NCBI GenBank assembly: GCA_023445955.1
Contig: JAEXJH010000355.1
Coordinates: 1-28,589, forward strand
DNA: 28,589 bases
Direction of reading: 5' to 3'
Source of the DNA: Pseudomonadota bacterium
GTDB lineage: Bacteria > Pseudomonadota > Alphaproteobacteria > Caulobacterales > Caulobacteraceae
Part shown: one piece after another, positions 1-8,215 of the stretch
How the letters are laid out: each line of letters opens with the position of its first letter
How positions within the stretch are numbered: position 1 is the first letter of the stretch
Notes under the pieces: generated by a model
What the model was told of the DNA's origin: nothing
What the model saw: the letters and a program-made list of their open reading frames with translations, nothing else
The model's database searches: none
Position numbers and translations under genes: made by a program

Positions 1-109
1 GTTCTACCCGGCGGCGGCTGGCGCCTCGGTGAGCTGAAGATTGATTCTTGCCAACTTGTCGGCCGGCGCCGGCGCGCGGCATCATGGCGCGAAGGAGTGA
101 CCCCGCCCC
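1..109. other. Upstream region of the two-component operon
   Basis: No complete gene is visible here. A purine-rich stretch at 91-97 (GAAGGAG) lies about 12 bases before the GTG start of the response regulator and is its likely ribosome binding site. A perfect 12-base palindrome, GCCGGCGCCGGC, sits at 62-73; in DNA this GC-rich it may be chance or could form a small hairpin. A short open frame ending in TGA at 35-37 could be the tail of a preceding gene, but too little is present to say. Confidence 0.3.
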
Positions 110-784
110 GTGAAGCTGCTCTTGCTCGAAGATGACGAACGCACCAGCGCCCACCTGCAGCGCGTGCTGAGCGCGGCCGGCCACACGCTGGACGCCTGCG
201 CGAGCGGACAGGAGGCGATCTTCCTGGCCACCAGCAACGCCTATGACGTGCTGATCCTGGATCGGATGGTGGCGGGCGTGGATGGGCTGAACGCCTTGAA
301 GGCGTTGCGAGCGGCTGGCGTACGCACGCCGACCCTGTTCCTGACGGCCATGACGGGCGTCGAGGACCGCGTCGAGGGCCTGGAGGCGGGGGCCGATGAC
401 TATCTGGCCAAGCCCTTCGCGACCAGCGAACTGCTGGCCCGCGTCAACGCCCTCTCGCGCCGTCCGCCCATCGCCGAAGCGGTCACCGTGCTGAAGGTCG
501 GCGACCTGGAACTTGATCGCCTGAAGCGCACGGTCACCCGGGCCGGCAAACGCGTCGACCTGCAGGTTCAGGAGTTCAAGCTGCTGGAATACCTGATGCT
601 GCACGCCGACGAGCTGGTGACCCGCACCATGCTGCTGGAGAACGTCTGGTCGTTCCACTTCGACCCGCGCACCAACGTCATCGAGAGCCATATGAGCCGG
701 CTGCGAGGCAAGGTCGACCGCGGCTTTGGCCGTGAGCTGATCCAGACCGTGCGCGGCGCGGGCTATCGCCTCGATGCCAGCTGA
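110..784 (+). CDS. OmpR/PhoB-family response regulator
   Basis: This is a cytoplasmic DNA-binding response regulator of 224 residues, the usual length for the OmpR family. The N-terminal receiver domain (about 1-115) has the acidic pair D8-D9, the phosphoacceptor D51 in the strand VLILD, T79 and the conserved K101 in AKPF. The C-terminal winged-helix domain (about 125-222) ends with the typical VRGAGYRL motif. The start is GTG, preceded by GAAGGAG at 91-97. Its 3' end overlaps the kinase gene by 11 bases, so the two are a coupled operon and almost certainly cognate partners. The pair sits convergent to a sulfatase/GH3 operon, but nothing in the sequence proves that it controls those genes. 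The signal sensed is unknown. The family call is secure; a CusR- or QseB-like subgroup is only an impression. Confidence 0.95.
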   Translation: MKLLLLEDDERTSAHLQRVLSAAGHTLDACASGQEAIFLATSNAYDVLILDRMVAGVDGLNALKALRAAGVRTPTLFLTAMTGVEDRVEGLEAGADDYLAKPFATSELLARVNALSRRPPIAEAVTVLKVGDLELDRLKRTVTRAGKRVDLQVQEFKLLEYLMLHADELVTRTMLLENVWSFHFDPRTNVIESHMSRLRGKVDRGFGRELIQTVRGAGYRLDAS

Positions 785-2129
785 GACGCCGCGGCACGGC
801 GCCCTGGCCAGCGGGGCGTTTCGCTTCGCCCTGCTGCTGGCCGTGGTGTTCGCCTGCGGCGCGGGGCTCTTGCTGTGGGCGGTCGAGCGCCAAGTGGGCG
901 GCTTTGCGACCCAGGCTACCGAGACCATGCTGCGCAACGAGGCCGAGGTCCTGGCCGGCGAGTATGGTCAGTTGGGGCTGCTTGGCCTGACCGACGCCCT
1001 GAAGCGCCACAGCAGCGCCGGCGAAGAGGCGCAGTTCCACTATCTGTTGCTGGATGGGCAAGGGCGGCGGTTGTTCGGGACGCTTCCTGCCGAGGCTGCG
1101 ACGACCGGTTGGGGCGAGACGCGGGTCGAGGAACCCGGAGCGCCCGTAGTCTTCAAGCGCTACGGCCAGAGTCTGCCGGACGGGCTGACTCTGGTGGTGG
1201 CCACCGACACCTTCGACATCGACAGCGTCCGCCAGCGTCTGGTCCGGTTCACGATCCTCAGCGGCGTCGGGATCACCCTGTTCGCCCTGGTCGGAGGATA
1301 TTTGGCCGGACGAATGTTCCTGGGGCGCCTCGACCGTGTGAACCGGGCTGTCGACCGCATCATCGATGGCGATGGTCAGGAGCGGCTGCCCAGCATCGGC
1401 GTCGCACCCGAGTTCGACCATCTCACGCACAATCTCAACCGCATGATCGATCGGCAGGCCGCGGCCATGGACGCCGTCCGGCAGGTTTCGACCGCCATCG
1501 CCCACGACCTGCGCACGCCGCTGACCCGCCTGCGCGAGAGCTTGGAGATCATGCGTGAGACCGAGGCGGCCGATCCGGCGGCCATCGATGCGGCGGTGGC
1601 CCAGACCGAGGACATCCTGGCCACCTTCCAGGCCCTGCTGCGCATCGGCATGATGGAAGGGGGCGTTGGCCGCAAGCGTTTCGCGCCGGTCGACCTTGGC
1701 GCCCTGATGGACCGGGTGTGCGAGGTTTACGAACCCGTCGTGGAGGATGCCGACCATCGGTTGGTCGGCGATCATCAGCCCGGCCTCTTCGTCGAGGGCG
1801 ACGCCGAGATGCTGACGCAGCTCTTCATCAATCTGGTCGAGAACGCCATCGTCCACACGCCCGCCGGGGTCACGATCTCGACCACGCTGCGGGCGCAAGA
1901 CAATCTGGTGGTCGCCAGCGTTCGCGATGACGGCCCGGGTGTGGCTGACGTCGATCGGGACAAGATATTCGGGAAGTTCTATCGAGCCGACGCCAGCCGC
2001 TCGACGCCCGGGGCAGGATTGGGCCTGTCCCTGGTCGCGGCCATCGCCGAGCTGCATCAGGCTTCCATTCGCCTGGTCCCGGCCCAATCCGGATTTCACA
2101 TTGAGATCGTCTTCGCTGGGCGGGGCTAG
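774..2129 (+). CDS. Membrane sensor histidine kinase
   Basis: This inner-membrane sensor kinase of 451 residues phosphorylates the regulator encoded just upstream. Two hydrophobic segments (about 16-37 and 160-180) bracket a periplasmic sensor region of roughly 120 residues with no domain I can name. A HAMP linker follows (about 181-235). The dimerisation/phosphoacceptor domain has H244 in the H-box AIAHDLRTPLTRLR. The ATPase domain shows the N-box (NLVENAIVHTP, from N353), the G1 box DDGPGV (385-390), the F-box around FGKFYR (399-404) and the G2 box GAGLGLSL (413-420). All catalytic motifs are intact. The ATG start lies inside the end of the response regulator gene. The TAG stop shares the tetramer CTAG (2126-2129) with the stop of the convergent GH3 gene. 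Confidence 0.95.
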   Translation: MPAETPRHGALASGAFRFALLLAVVFACGAGLLLWAVERQVGGFATQATETMLRNEAEVLAGEYGQLGLLGLTDALKRHSSAGEEAQFHYLLLDGQGRRLFGTLPAEAATTGWGETRVEEPGAPVVFKRYGQSLPDGLTLVVATDTFDIDSVRQRLVRFTILSGVGITLFALVGGYLAGRMFLGRLDRVNRAVDRIIDGDGQERLPSIGVAPEFDHLTHNLNRMIDRQAAAMDAVRQVSTAIAHDLRTPLTRLRESLEIMRETEAADPAAIDAAVAQTEDILATFQALLRIGMMEGGVGRKRFAPVDLGALMDRVCEVYEPVVEDADHRLVGDHQPGLFVEGDAEMLTQLFINLVENAIVHTPAGVTISTTLRAQDNLVVASVRDDGPGVADVDRDKIFGKFYRADASRSTPGAGLGLSLVAAIAELHQASIRLVPAQSGFHIEIVFAGRG

Positions 2130-4396
2130 GGCGCGCCCAACCTCGCCGTCGTCGCCAGCGGGAGATCCGCCGACGATCCGCCGACCGTGATCGCATAGTC
2201 GCCCTTCAGTAGTGTCCAGCCCTTGTCGCCGTACTGCGAATAGGTGCGCGGCTCGGCGACGATGCGGACGGTCTTGCGCTCGCCGGCCTTGAGCGGCACG
2301 CGCGCCCAGCCGGCCAGGCGGGGCGTCGCGCCGGGCGGCGTCACGTAGAGCTGGGCGATCTCGACGCCGTCGCGGGCGCCGGCGTTGGCGACCTCGACCG
2401 AGACGGTCAGCGCCTTGGCCGGGACGACCACCAGCTTGGCGTAGGCGAAGTGGGTGTAGGAGAGGCCATAGCCGAACGGGAACAGCGGCTTGGCATTGGT
2501 GCGGGCCAGCCAGCGATAGCCGACGTCCGCGCCTTCGGCATAGCGCGCCGAGAACGGCTGGAAGACGCCGAAGAACGGCACGGTCGGCATGCCGGTCCCA
2601 TCGATCTTGGGGCGCGGCAGCTGGGCTTCGGTGGCGGGGAAGGTCATCGGCAGTTTGCCCGACGGATTGACCCTGCCGGTCAGCACATTGGTGATCGCAG
2701 CGCCGCCTTGCGAGCCGGGGAACCAGGCCTCGACCACGGCGCCGACGTCGGCGAGCCAGGGCATGGCGACCGGATTGCCGGTCTGCAGCACCACCACGGT
2801 CTTCGAATTGGCCTTGGTCACGGCGGAGATCAGGTCGTCCTGGCCGTCGCCCAGCGACAGGTCGGCGGAGTCGTCGCCCTCGCTTTGCCAGCGGCCGGCG
2901 AAGACGATCACGATGTCCGAACGCGCGGCCAGGGCGGCGGCCTCGGCGAGGTCCTGGCCGCTGGCGAACTCGACCTTGGCGGCTGGCGCGGCGTCGGTCA
3001 GCGCCTTCAGTGGAGCGACGCCGCCATAGGTGATCTTGGCGAAGGCCGCGGCCACGCCCTTGGTCACCGGCTGCTCCAGCGTCGCGCCGCCATAGGGGAT
3101 GACTTGCGACGAACCGCCGCCCGACAAGACACCGACATCGGCGTGGCCACCGATCACGGCGATGCGCTTGGCGGAGGCGGTCAGGGGCAGAAGCCCGCCG
3201 TCGTTCTTCAGCAGCACGATGCCTTGCTCGGCCGCGCGACGGGCGATGTCGGCGTGGGCGGCGCGGTCGATCGGGCGCGGTGCGGCCGGATGGTCGACGA
3301 CGCCCTTGTCGAACATGGTCCGCAGGATGCGATGAACCATGTCGTCGAGCCGCGCCTGGCTGACCGCGCCGCTGGCCAGGGCCGCCTTCAGCGGCGCGCC
3401 GAAGAAGTCGGCTTCGGCCGGCGTCGTCTTGCCGCCGACCTGCTGGAAGACCATGGCCCGCAGCTGGTCGAACGACTGGCCCGACTGCTGGTCCAGGCCC
3501 GCATTGGCCGCCGCGACGGTGCTGTGGACGCCGCCCCAATCCGACATCACCCAGCCCGGAAACTTCCAGTCGCCCTTCAGGACCTTGCCCAGCAGGTAGG
3601 GGCTTTCCGAGGCGTAGAGACCGTTGACCCGGTTATAGCCGGTCATCACCGAACCCGGCTTGCCGCGCTCGATGGCGATCTCGAAGGCCAGCAGGTCGGA
3701 CTCGCGCAGGGCCTTCTCTTCGATGTCGGACGAGACGACGTTGCGGCCGGTTTCCTGGGCGTTGATGGCGAAGTGCTTGGTGGTCGAGATGACGTGGGCG
3801 CTCTGCACCCCGGCGATGGCCTCGCCGACCATGACGCCGGCCAGCAGCGGGTCTTCGCCGGCATATTCGAAGTTGCGGCCGTTGCGCGGGTCGCGGGTCA
3901 GGTTGACCGCGCCGGCCAGCAGGACGTTGAAGCCCTTGGCGTGGGCCTCGGTCCCGATCATCGCCCCGGCCTGGCGCGCCAGGTCGAGGTTCCAGCTGGC
4001 GGCCGTGGCCAGGCCCGAGGGCAGGCCGGTGGCTTCGTCACCGGGACGCATGTGGCCGCCGTTGGCGACGCCCAGGCCGGCGTCGCTTTCCTGCAGGGCC
4101 GGCAGGCCCAGGCGGGGTACGCCCTGCACATAGCCGGCCGAGCCCAGGGCGCCGTCCGGTTTGACGTTCAGCGGCGGCGGCGCGTCCTTGAACGCCGCGC
4201 CGAACTTGCCGTGAACCAGGGCCAGCTTCTCGTCCTGGGTCATCTCGCGCTGGAGCAGGCGGGCGCGCTCGTCCGGCCCCAGCTTGGCGTTCATCCAGGG
4301 GCGGCCGGGCTCGGCGGCGTTGGTCGCGGGCGATGCGGCGAGCGCGACGCTGAGGGCCAGGAGCGAGGGCGCAGCCTTGCGGGCGAGGATCGACAT
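2126..4396 (-). CDS. Glycoside hydrolase family 3 (beta-glucosidase-like), secreted
   Basis: This retaining exo-glycosidase of 756 residues removes non-reducing beta-linked sugars. A signal peptide (about 1-28, cleavage near ATNAA) sends it to the periplasm. The N-terminal GH3 barrel contains the substrate-binding KHF (207-209) and the catalytic nucleophile D286 in VMSDWGG. The C-terminal GH3 domain is followed by a fibronectin-III-like domain with the usual LAGWARVPLKAGE signature. It is the third gene of an operon after a TonB-dependent receptor and a sulfatase, starting 11 bases after the sulfatase stop. This suggests it attacks a sugar chain once sulfate is removed. It is clearly paralogous to the GH3 enzyme at 11527-13743, sharing long identical blocks around RNGRNFEYAGEDPLLAG. 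Sugar specificity (glucose, xylose or other) cannot be read from sequence. Confidence 0.93.
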   Translation of the reverse strand: MSILARKAAPSLLALSVALAASPATNAAEPGRPWMNAKLGPDERARLLQREMTQDEKLALVHGKFGAAFKDAPPPLNVKPDGALGSAGYVQGVPRLGLPALQESDAGLGVANGGHMRPGDEATGLPSGLATAASWNLDLARQAGAMIGTEAHAKGFNVLLAGAVNLTRDPRNGRNFEYAGEDPLLAGVMVGEAIAGVQSAHVISTTKHFAINAQETGRNVVSSDIEEKALRESDLLAFEIAIERGKPGSVMTGYNRVNGLYASESPYLLGKVLKGDWKFPGWVMSDWGGVHSTVAAANAGLDQQSGQSFDQLRAMVFQQVGGKTTPAEADFFGAPLKAALASGAVSQARLDDMVHRILRTMFDKGVVDHPAAPRPIDRAAHADIARRAAEQGIVLLKNDGGLLPLTASAKRIAVIGGHADVGVLSGGGSSQVIPYGGATLEQPVTKGVAAAFAKITYGGVAPLKALTDAAPAAKVEFASGQDLAEAAALAARSDIVIVFAGRWQSEGDDSADLSLGDGQDDLISAVTKANSKTVVVLQTGNPVAMPWLADVGAVVEAWFPGSQGGAAITNVLTGRVNPSGKLPMTFPATEAQLPRPKIDGTGMPTVPFFGVFQPFSARYAEGADVGYRWLARTNAKPLFPFGYGLSYTHFAYAKLVVVPAKALTVSVEVANAGARDGVEIAQLYVTPPGATPRLAGWARVPLKAGERKTVRIVAEPRTYSQYGDKGWTLLKGDYAITVGGSSADLPLATTARLGAP

Positions 4397-4407
4397 GGGC
4401 GTTCTCT

Positions 4408-5781
4408 TTAGTCCTGCAGGCGGTCGAGCTGGCTGCGCAGAGCCTTGAAGACCGGCGGCGGCTCGGCGTGCTTGAAGGGAGCGAAGGTCTCGCGGGCGGC
4501 CTTGAGCCGTTCGCGCATGATCTTTGTCACCTCGGGGAAGTTCTTGGCGACGCTGTAGTTCTCGCCCGGATCGGCCTGGAGGTCGTAAAGCTCCTCGTAG
4601 CCGAACAGGGCGTAGGGCAGGAACGCGCCCCGATAGTAGTCTCCGGCGATGTACTTCCAGCGCTGGCTGCGGATGGCGACCGGGACCTCGTTGTTGAAGA
4701 TCACCAGGTCTTCGTGCGGCGAGGCCTTGCCGCCCTTCAGAACGCCGGTGATGTCCAAGCCGTCCAGCACCACGTCCTTGGGCGGGGCGACGCCCGCCAT
4801 GGCGCAGAAGGTCGGCAGCAGGTCGACGCCCGAGGCGATAGCGCTAGTGCGCTTGCCGGCCGGCAGCGTCCCGGGACGCCAGGCGATGAACGGCACGCGT
4901 GAGCCGCCGTCATAGCCGCCGCCGCCCTTGCGGTCGCGCAGGTTTCCGGCCGAGCCCTCGAACCACGGACCGTTGTCGGAGGTGAAGATCACCAGGGTGT
5001 CGCGGTCGAGATGGAGCGCCTTCAGCTTGTCCAGCAGCCGGCCCATAATCGAGTCGATCTCGGCCACGACCGCGCCGTAAGGGCCGGCGGCCGTCTTCTG
5101 GTCGAATGGATCGTGCGGATAGGACGGCAGGTGCGGAGCGCTGAGCGCCAGCTCCAGGAAGAACGGCCGGTCCTTGTTGTCGTCGATGAACCGCGCGGCC
5201 TGTTCGTAGAACCGCTGCTGCAGCTGCGGAAAATCGACCGGGCTCTGCTTGATCTCATCCGATCCCGCCGTGCTCTCGAACAGCGACAGCGGCAGCATGT
5301 CGTGGCTGTAGGGGATGCCGAAGAAGCGGTCGAAGCCGTGCTTGGTCGGCGGCCAGGCCGCGCCCTGGTGGCCCAGGTGCCACTTGCCGATCAAGGCGGT
5401 GGCGTAGTCGGGCTTCAGCGCCTTGCCGATCGTGACTTCGCTAAGCGGCAGGCCCCGGTCGTCCTGCTGCATGATGACTTCGTAGCCGAGGCCGGTGCGC
5501 ACCGGATAGCGACCGGTCAGCAGACCCGCGCGCGAGGGCGTGCAGAGGTTGGCGGGGGCGTAGTAGTCGGTCAGGACCACGCCCTCTCGGGCCATCCGCT
5601 CCAGGTGTGGGGTGCGAATGGCCGAGGGGCCGTAGACGCTGGTGTCGCCGTAGCCGAGGTCGTCGCATAGCACGACGATGAAGTTGGGCTTGCGAGCCGG
5701 AGCGGCCGCCCACGCGCCACCCGGAAGGGCGGCGGCGAGCGCGCCGGCGGCGCAGGCTTTCAAAAGGTCACGGCGGTGCAT
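4408..5781 (-). CDS. Type I formylglycine-dependent sulfatase, Tat-exported
   Basis: This arylsulfatase-family enzyme of 457 residues hydrolyses sulfate esters. I place the start at the ATG at 5781, after the ribosome-binding sequence GGAGCAGG. The frame stays open further upstream, but that part runs into the receptor gene and is low-complexity Arg/Ser. The N-terminus MHRRDLLKACAAG is a twin-arginine signal peptide. The metal-binding D40-D41, the C80-T-P-S-R84 signature and the GKWHLG and TSDNGPW motifs are all present. C80 must be oxidised to formylglycine for activity, and a matching enzyme is encoded divergently at 8216-9148. Tat export of a folded protein fits modification in the cytoplasm before secretion. 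It lies between a TonB-dependent receptor (17 bases upstream) and a GH3 gene (11 bases downstream). The substrate is probably a sulfated glycan or glycoside, which is an inference. Confidence 0.95.
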   Translation of the reverse strand: MHRRDLLKACAAGALAAALPGGAWAAAPARKPNFIVVLCDDLGYGDTSVYGPSAIRTPHLERMAREGVVLTDYYAPANLCTPSRAGLLTGRYPVRTGLGYEVIMQQDDRGLPLSEVTIGKALKPDYATALIGKWHLGHQGAAWPPTKHGFDRFFGIPYSHDMLPLSLFESTAGSDEIKQSPVDFPQLQQRFYEQAARFIDDNKDRPFFLELALSAPHLPSYPHDPFDQKTAAGPYGAVVAEIDSIMGRLLDKLKALHLDRDTLVIFTSDNGPWFEGSAGNLRDRKGGGGYDGGSRVPFIAWRPGTLPAGKRTSAIASGVDLLPTFCAMAGVAPPKDVVLDGLDITGVLKGGKASPHEDLVIFNNEVPVAIRSQRWKYIAGDYYRGAFLPYALFGYEELYDLQADPGENYSVAKNFPEVTKIMRERLKAARETFAPFKHAEPPPVFKALRSQLDRLQD

Positions 5782-5797
5782 GCGCCTGCTCCGAACT

Positions 5798-8113
5798 CTA
5801 GAACTTGCCGCTGAGCGCGACGCCGACGTTGCGGCGCGCGGCCTGACCGAAGAACTGGCTGTAGCCGGCCGGGGTCGAGGCGTTCCCTGACTGGAACGAG
5901 CTGGCGTAGATGAACGAGGCATAGTGCTCGTCGAACAGGTTGCGAGCAAACAGCGCCAGGCGAAGGCCCTGGCCCGGGGTCTGGACGCCCAGGTTCACGC
6001 TGGCGATGCCGAAGCCCTCCTGGACCGTGTTGGGGTCCTGGTTGAGGCTGAAGTTCACCTTGCTGCGGTAGGCGTAGTTGACGTCGACGAAGCCGTTCAG
6101 ATCATGCCAGCCCAGCGGGCGCGTGTACGAGGCGCTGAGCGTGTAGGCCCACTTGGGCGCATTGTTCAGCGGCGCGCCCTTCAGGTCCTGGATGAAGGTC
6201 GAGCCCAAGGCGTGACAAGCCGTGCCGCTGACCAGCAACTGCCCCGGATAGCAGGGCGCGTTGGGGAAGTCGGTGAACTCCGCATCCGTGTAGGCGAGGT
6301 TGGCCGAGAGCGTCAGGCCGCGCGCCGGGGCCGCCAGGGCTTCTAGCTCGACGCCGCGCGAGCGCAACTCGCCGGCGCTGGTCAGGGTGTTGCTCTGGGT
6401 CAGGCTGTCATAGGCGGTGGCCTGGAAGCCCTTGAAGGTCTCGTTGAACACCGTGGCGTTCAGCTGCAGGCGGCGATCAAAGAACGACGTCCGCGCGCCG
6501 GCCTCGTAGGCGGTGGGAATCTCGGGCGGCACCAGATAGGCGCCGGACGACACCTGGGCGGCGGTCAGGAAGTTCAGCAGGTTCAGCGCCGCGCCCTTGA
6601 AGCCGCGCGAATAGCTCGCATAGACCATGAAGCCCGGGGCGATGTCGTACTGCACGCCGAACTTGGTCGAGACCTTGCTCTCGTCCGACTTCAGGCCCTC
6701 GGCGATCAGCGGCCCGCCGGCGACGGAGGCGGGCGCGGCGGCGAGTGCGCCCGGCAGCACCTTGCGACGGAACCAAGCGTTCTGCTGTTCGGTGGTGTAG
6801 CGGCCGCCGGCGATCAGCGAGAGTTGGTCAGTGACGTGGAAGGTTGCCTGGCCGAACACCGAGGCGTTTTCGGTGTGGATGCCGCGATCGACCTGGCTGC
6901 CCAGGAACGTGCCGATGGGCACGGCGCCCAGCGTGCCGGCCGACTGGGTCTGGGTCTTCAGACCCTGGAAGAAGTAGTAGAGGCCTGCGACGTACTCCAG
7001 CCGCTCGCCCTTCGGTGACGTGATCCGCAGCTCCTGGGTGAACTGGTTCTGGCGCTGGTTGGCGTTGTTGAGATCCAGCAGGTTGATCGAGACCAGGTCG
7101 GAATCGATGTTGTCGTAGACGTGGAAGTGCCGGAAGGCGGTGATCGAGGTCAGGGTGAACCCGCCCAGTTGCTGGTTGGCCTCGATCGAGGCGCCGGCGC
7201 TGTTCTGGTTGTTGACGGAGTCGACGCTGGCCGAGGTCTGCTCGTTGTCTTTGCTGGGCGTGACGCCAACGTAGGACGCGTAGGTCTTGCCGAAATAGAG
7301 GTTGTTGGCGGTGACCGAGCGGATGGTCGGCGCGCAGCAAGCGCCCGAGCTCTTGGCGTAGTCGGCGATGGCCAGAACGTCGAGCGTGTCGGTCGGCGTG
7401 AACAGCAGCTTGGCGCGCACGCCGTACTGCTTGCGATCGTTCAGCTCCGTGCCCGTGGTCACGTTCTTCACGTAGCCGTCGTAGCCGCTGTAATAGGCGG
7501 TCAGGCGGGCGGCCAGCTTGCCATCGACGATGGGGCCGGTGATTGTGCCGCGCAGCTTGCGCTCGCCCTGGTCGGTCAGGGTCGCGCCATAGGCGCCGCC
7601 GAACTGGTTGGAGGGGCGCTGGCTGACGATGCTGAGCACGCCGGCCGAGGCGTTCTTGCCGAACAGCGTGCCTTGCGGGCCGCGCAGGATCTCGACGCGG
7701 TCGATGTCGATCAGGTCGAACACCGACATCGCCTGGCGGCCCAGGACCACGCCGTCGACCACGGTCGAGACGCTGGGCTCGACGCCGTCGCTGAAGCTGA
7801 GCGTGCCCACGCCCCGGACGCTGAGGCCTTGGCCACGGCTGCTGTTGGAGTCGTTGAAGGCCAGGCTGGGCGAGACCAGCGGCAGGTTCTCGACGCTGCT
7901 GATCTGCTGCTGCTCCAGGCGCGCGCCGGAGACCACGGCCACCGAGACCGGGACCTCCTGCAGGCTCTCGCTGCGCTTCTGGGCGGTGACCACCACCTCC
8001 TCGATGCGCACCGGCTCGGCCGTCTGCTGGGCGAGCGCGCCGCCCGCCGTCATCAACATCGCCAACCCGCTGACGCCGCTGCACAACATGGCGCGGCCGA
8101 TCCCCTGACTCAT
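5798..8113 (-). CDS. TonB-dependent outer-membrane receptor (first gene of sulfatase operon)
   Basis: This outer-membrane active transporter of 771 residues is driven by TonB. A signal peptide (about 1-29) is followed by a TonB-box-like segment (EEVVVTAQKR, about 38-47), a plug domain containing LRGPQGTLFGKNASAG, and a beta-barrel ending in a C-terminal phenylalanine (LSGKF). It lacks an STN signalling domain, so it is a plain transporter. Being first in an operon with a sulfatase and a GH3 glycosidase points to uptake of a sulfated oligosaccharide or glycoside rather than a siderophore, but specificity is not provable from sequence. A loop near residue 255 has adjacent cysteines (GACCAP). 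It is transcribed divergently from the formylglycine-generating enzyme gene across a 102-base AT-richer region. Confidence 0.95.
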   Translation of the reverse strand: MSQGIGRAMLCSGVSGLAMLMTAGGALAQQTAEPVRIEEVVVTAQKRSESLQEVPVSVAVVSGARLEQQQISSVENLPLVSPSLAFNDSNSSRGQGLSVRGVGTLSFSDGVEPSVSTVVDGVVLGRQAMSVFDLIDIDRVEILRGPQGTLFGKNASAGVLSIVSQRPSNQFGGAYGATLTDQGERKLRGTITGPIVDGKLAARLTAYYSGYDGYVKNVTTGTELNDRKQYGVRAKLLFTPTDTLDVLAIADYAKSSGACCAPTIRSVTANNLYFGKTYASYVGVTPSKDNEQTSASVDSVNNQNSAGASIEANQQLGGFTLTSITAFRHFHVYDNIDSDLVSINLLDLNNANQRQNQFTQELRITSPKGERLEYVAGLYYFFQGLKTQTQSAGTLGAVPIGTFLGSQVDRGIHTENASVFGQATFHVTDQLSLIAGGRYTTEQQNAWFRRKVLPGALAAAPASVAGGPLIAEGLKSDESKVSTKFGVQYDIAPGFMVYASYSRGFKGAALNLLNFLTAAQVSSGAYLVPPEIPTAYEAGARTSFFDRRLQLNATVFNETFKGFQATAYDSLTQSNTLTSAGELRSRGVELEALAAPARGLTLSANLAYTDAEFTDFPNAPCYPGQLLVSGTACHALGSTFIQDLKGAPLNNAPKWAYTLSASYTRPLGWHDLNGFVDVNYAYRSKVNFSLNQDPNTVQEGFGIASVNLGVQTPGQGLRLALFARNLFDEHYASFIYASSFQSGNASTPAGYSQFFGQAARRNVGVALSGKF

Positions 8114-8215
8114 GTCTCGTCCCCGTTCTTGATCACGCCGACGTCGTTCGGTCGGCTGAGAACAAGGTTTTCGCCTTCAACGAAATATGTCAATATATCT
8201 TATCGAAATTGATTT
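8114..8215. promoter_or_regulatory. Divergent promoter region, receptor/sulfatase operon and FGE gene
   Basis: This spacer contains the most AT-rich stretch nearby (about 8181-8217). On the minus strand a perfect TTGACA (8193 to 8188) could be a -35 element for the receptor operon, but no convincing -10 box follows at 16-18 bases. The arms TCAAT (8190-8194) and ATTGA (8208-8212) form an imperfect inverted repeat. Heptamers shared with the regulator gene lie just downstream at 8222-8252. Confidence 0.4.

Noticed and set aside
1..37. Possible C-terminal tail of an upstream gene ending in TGA at 35-37.
   Set aside because: Eleven codons with no recognisable motif are too little to call a gene.
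678..3539. Very long open frame on the minus strand across the kinase gene and the GH3 gene.
   Set aside because: The translation is Arg/Gly/Pro-rich low-complexity sequence without domains, antisense to the kinase and out of frame with GH3; it is a by-product of high GC content.
2450..4411. Open frame of about 650 codons on the plus strand opposite GH3.
   Set aside because: Same antisense artefact; the GH3 gene on the other strand has all family motifs.
5782..5949. N-terminal extension of the sulfatase up to 5949.
   Set aside because: The extension is Ser/Arg low-complexity sequence overlapping the receptor gene; the Tat signal and ribosome-binding sequence place the start at 5781.
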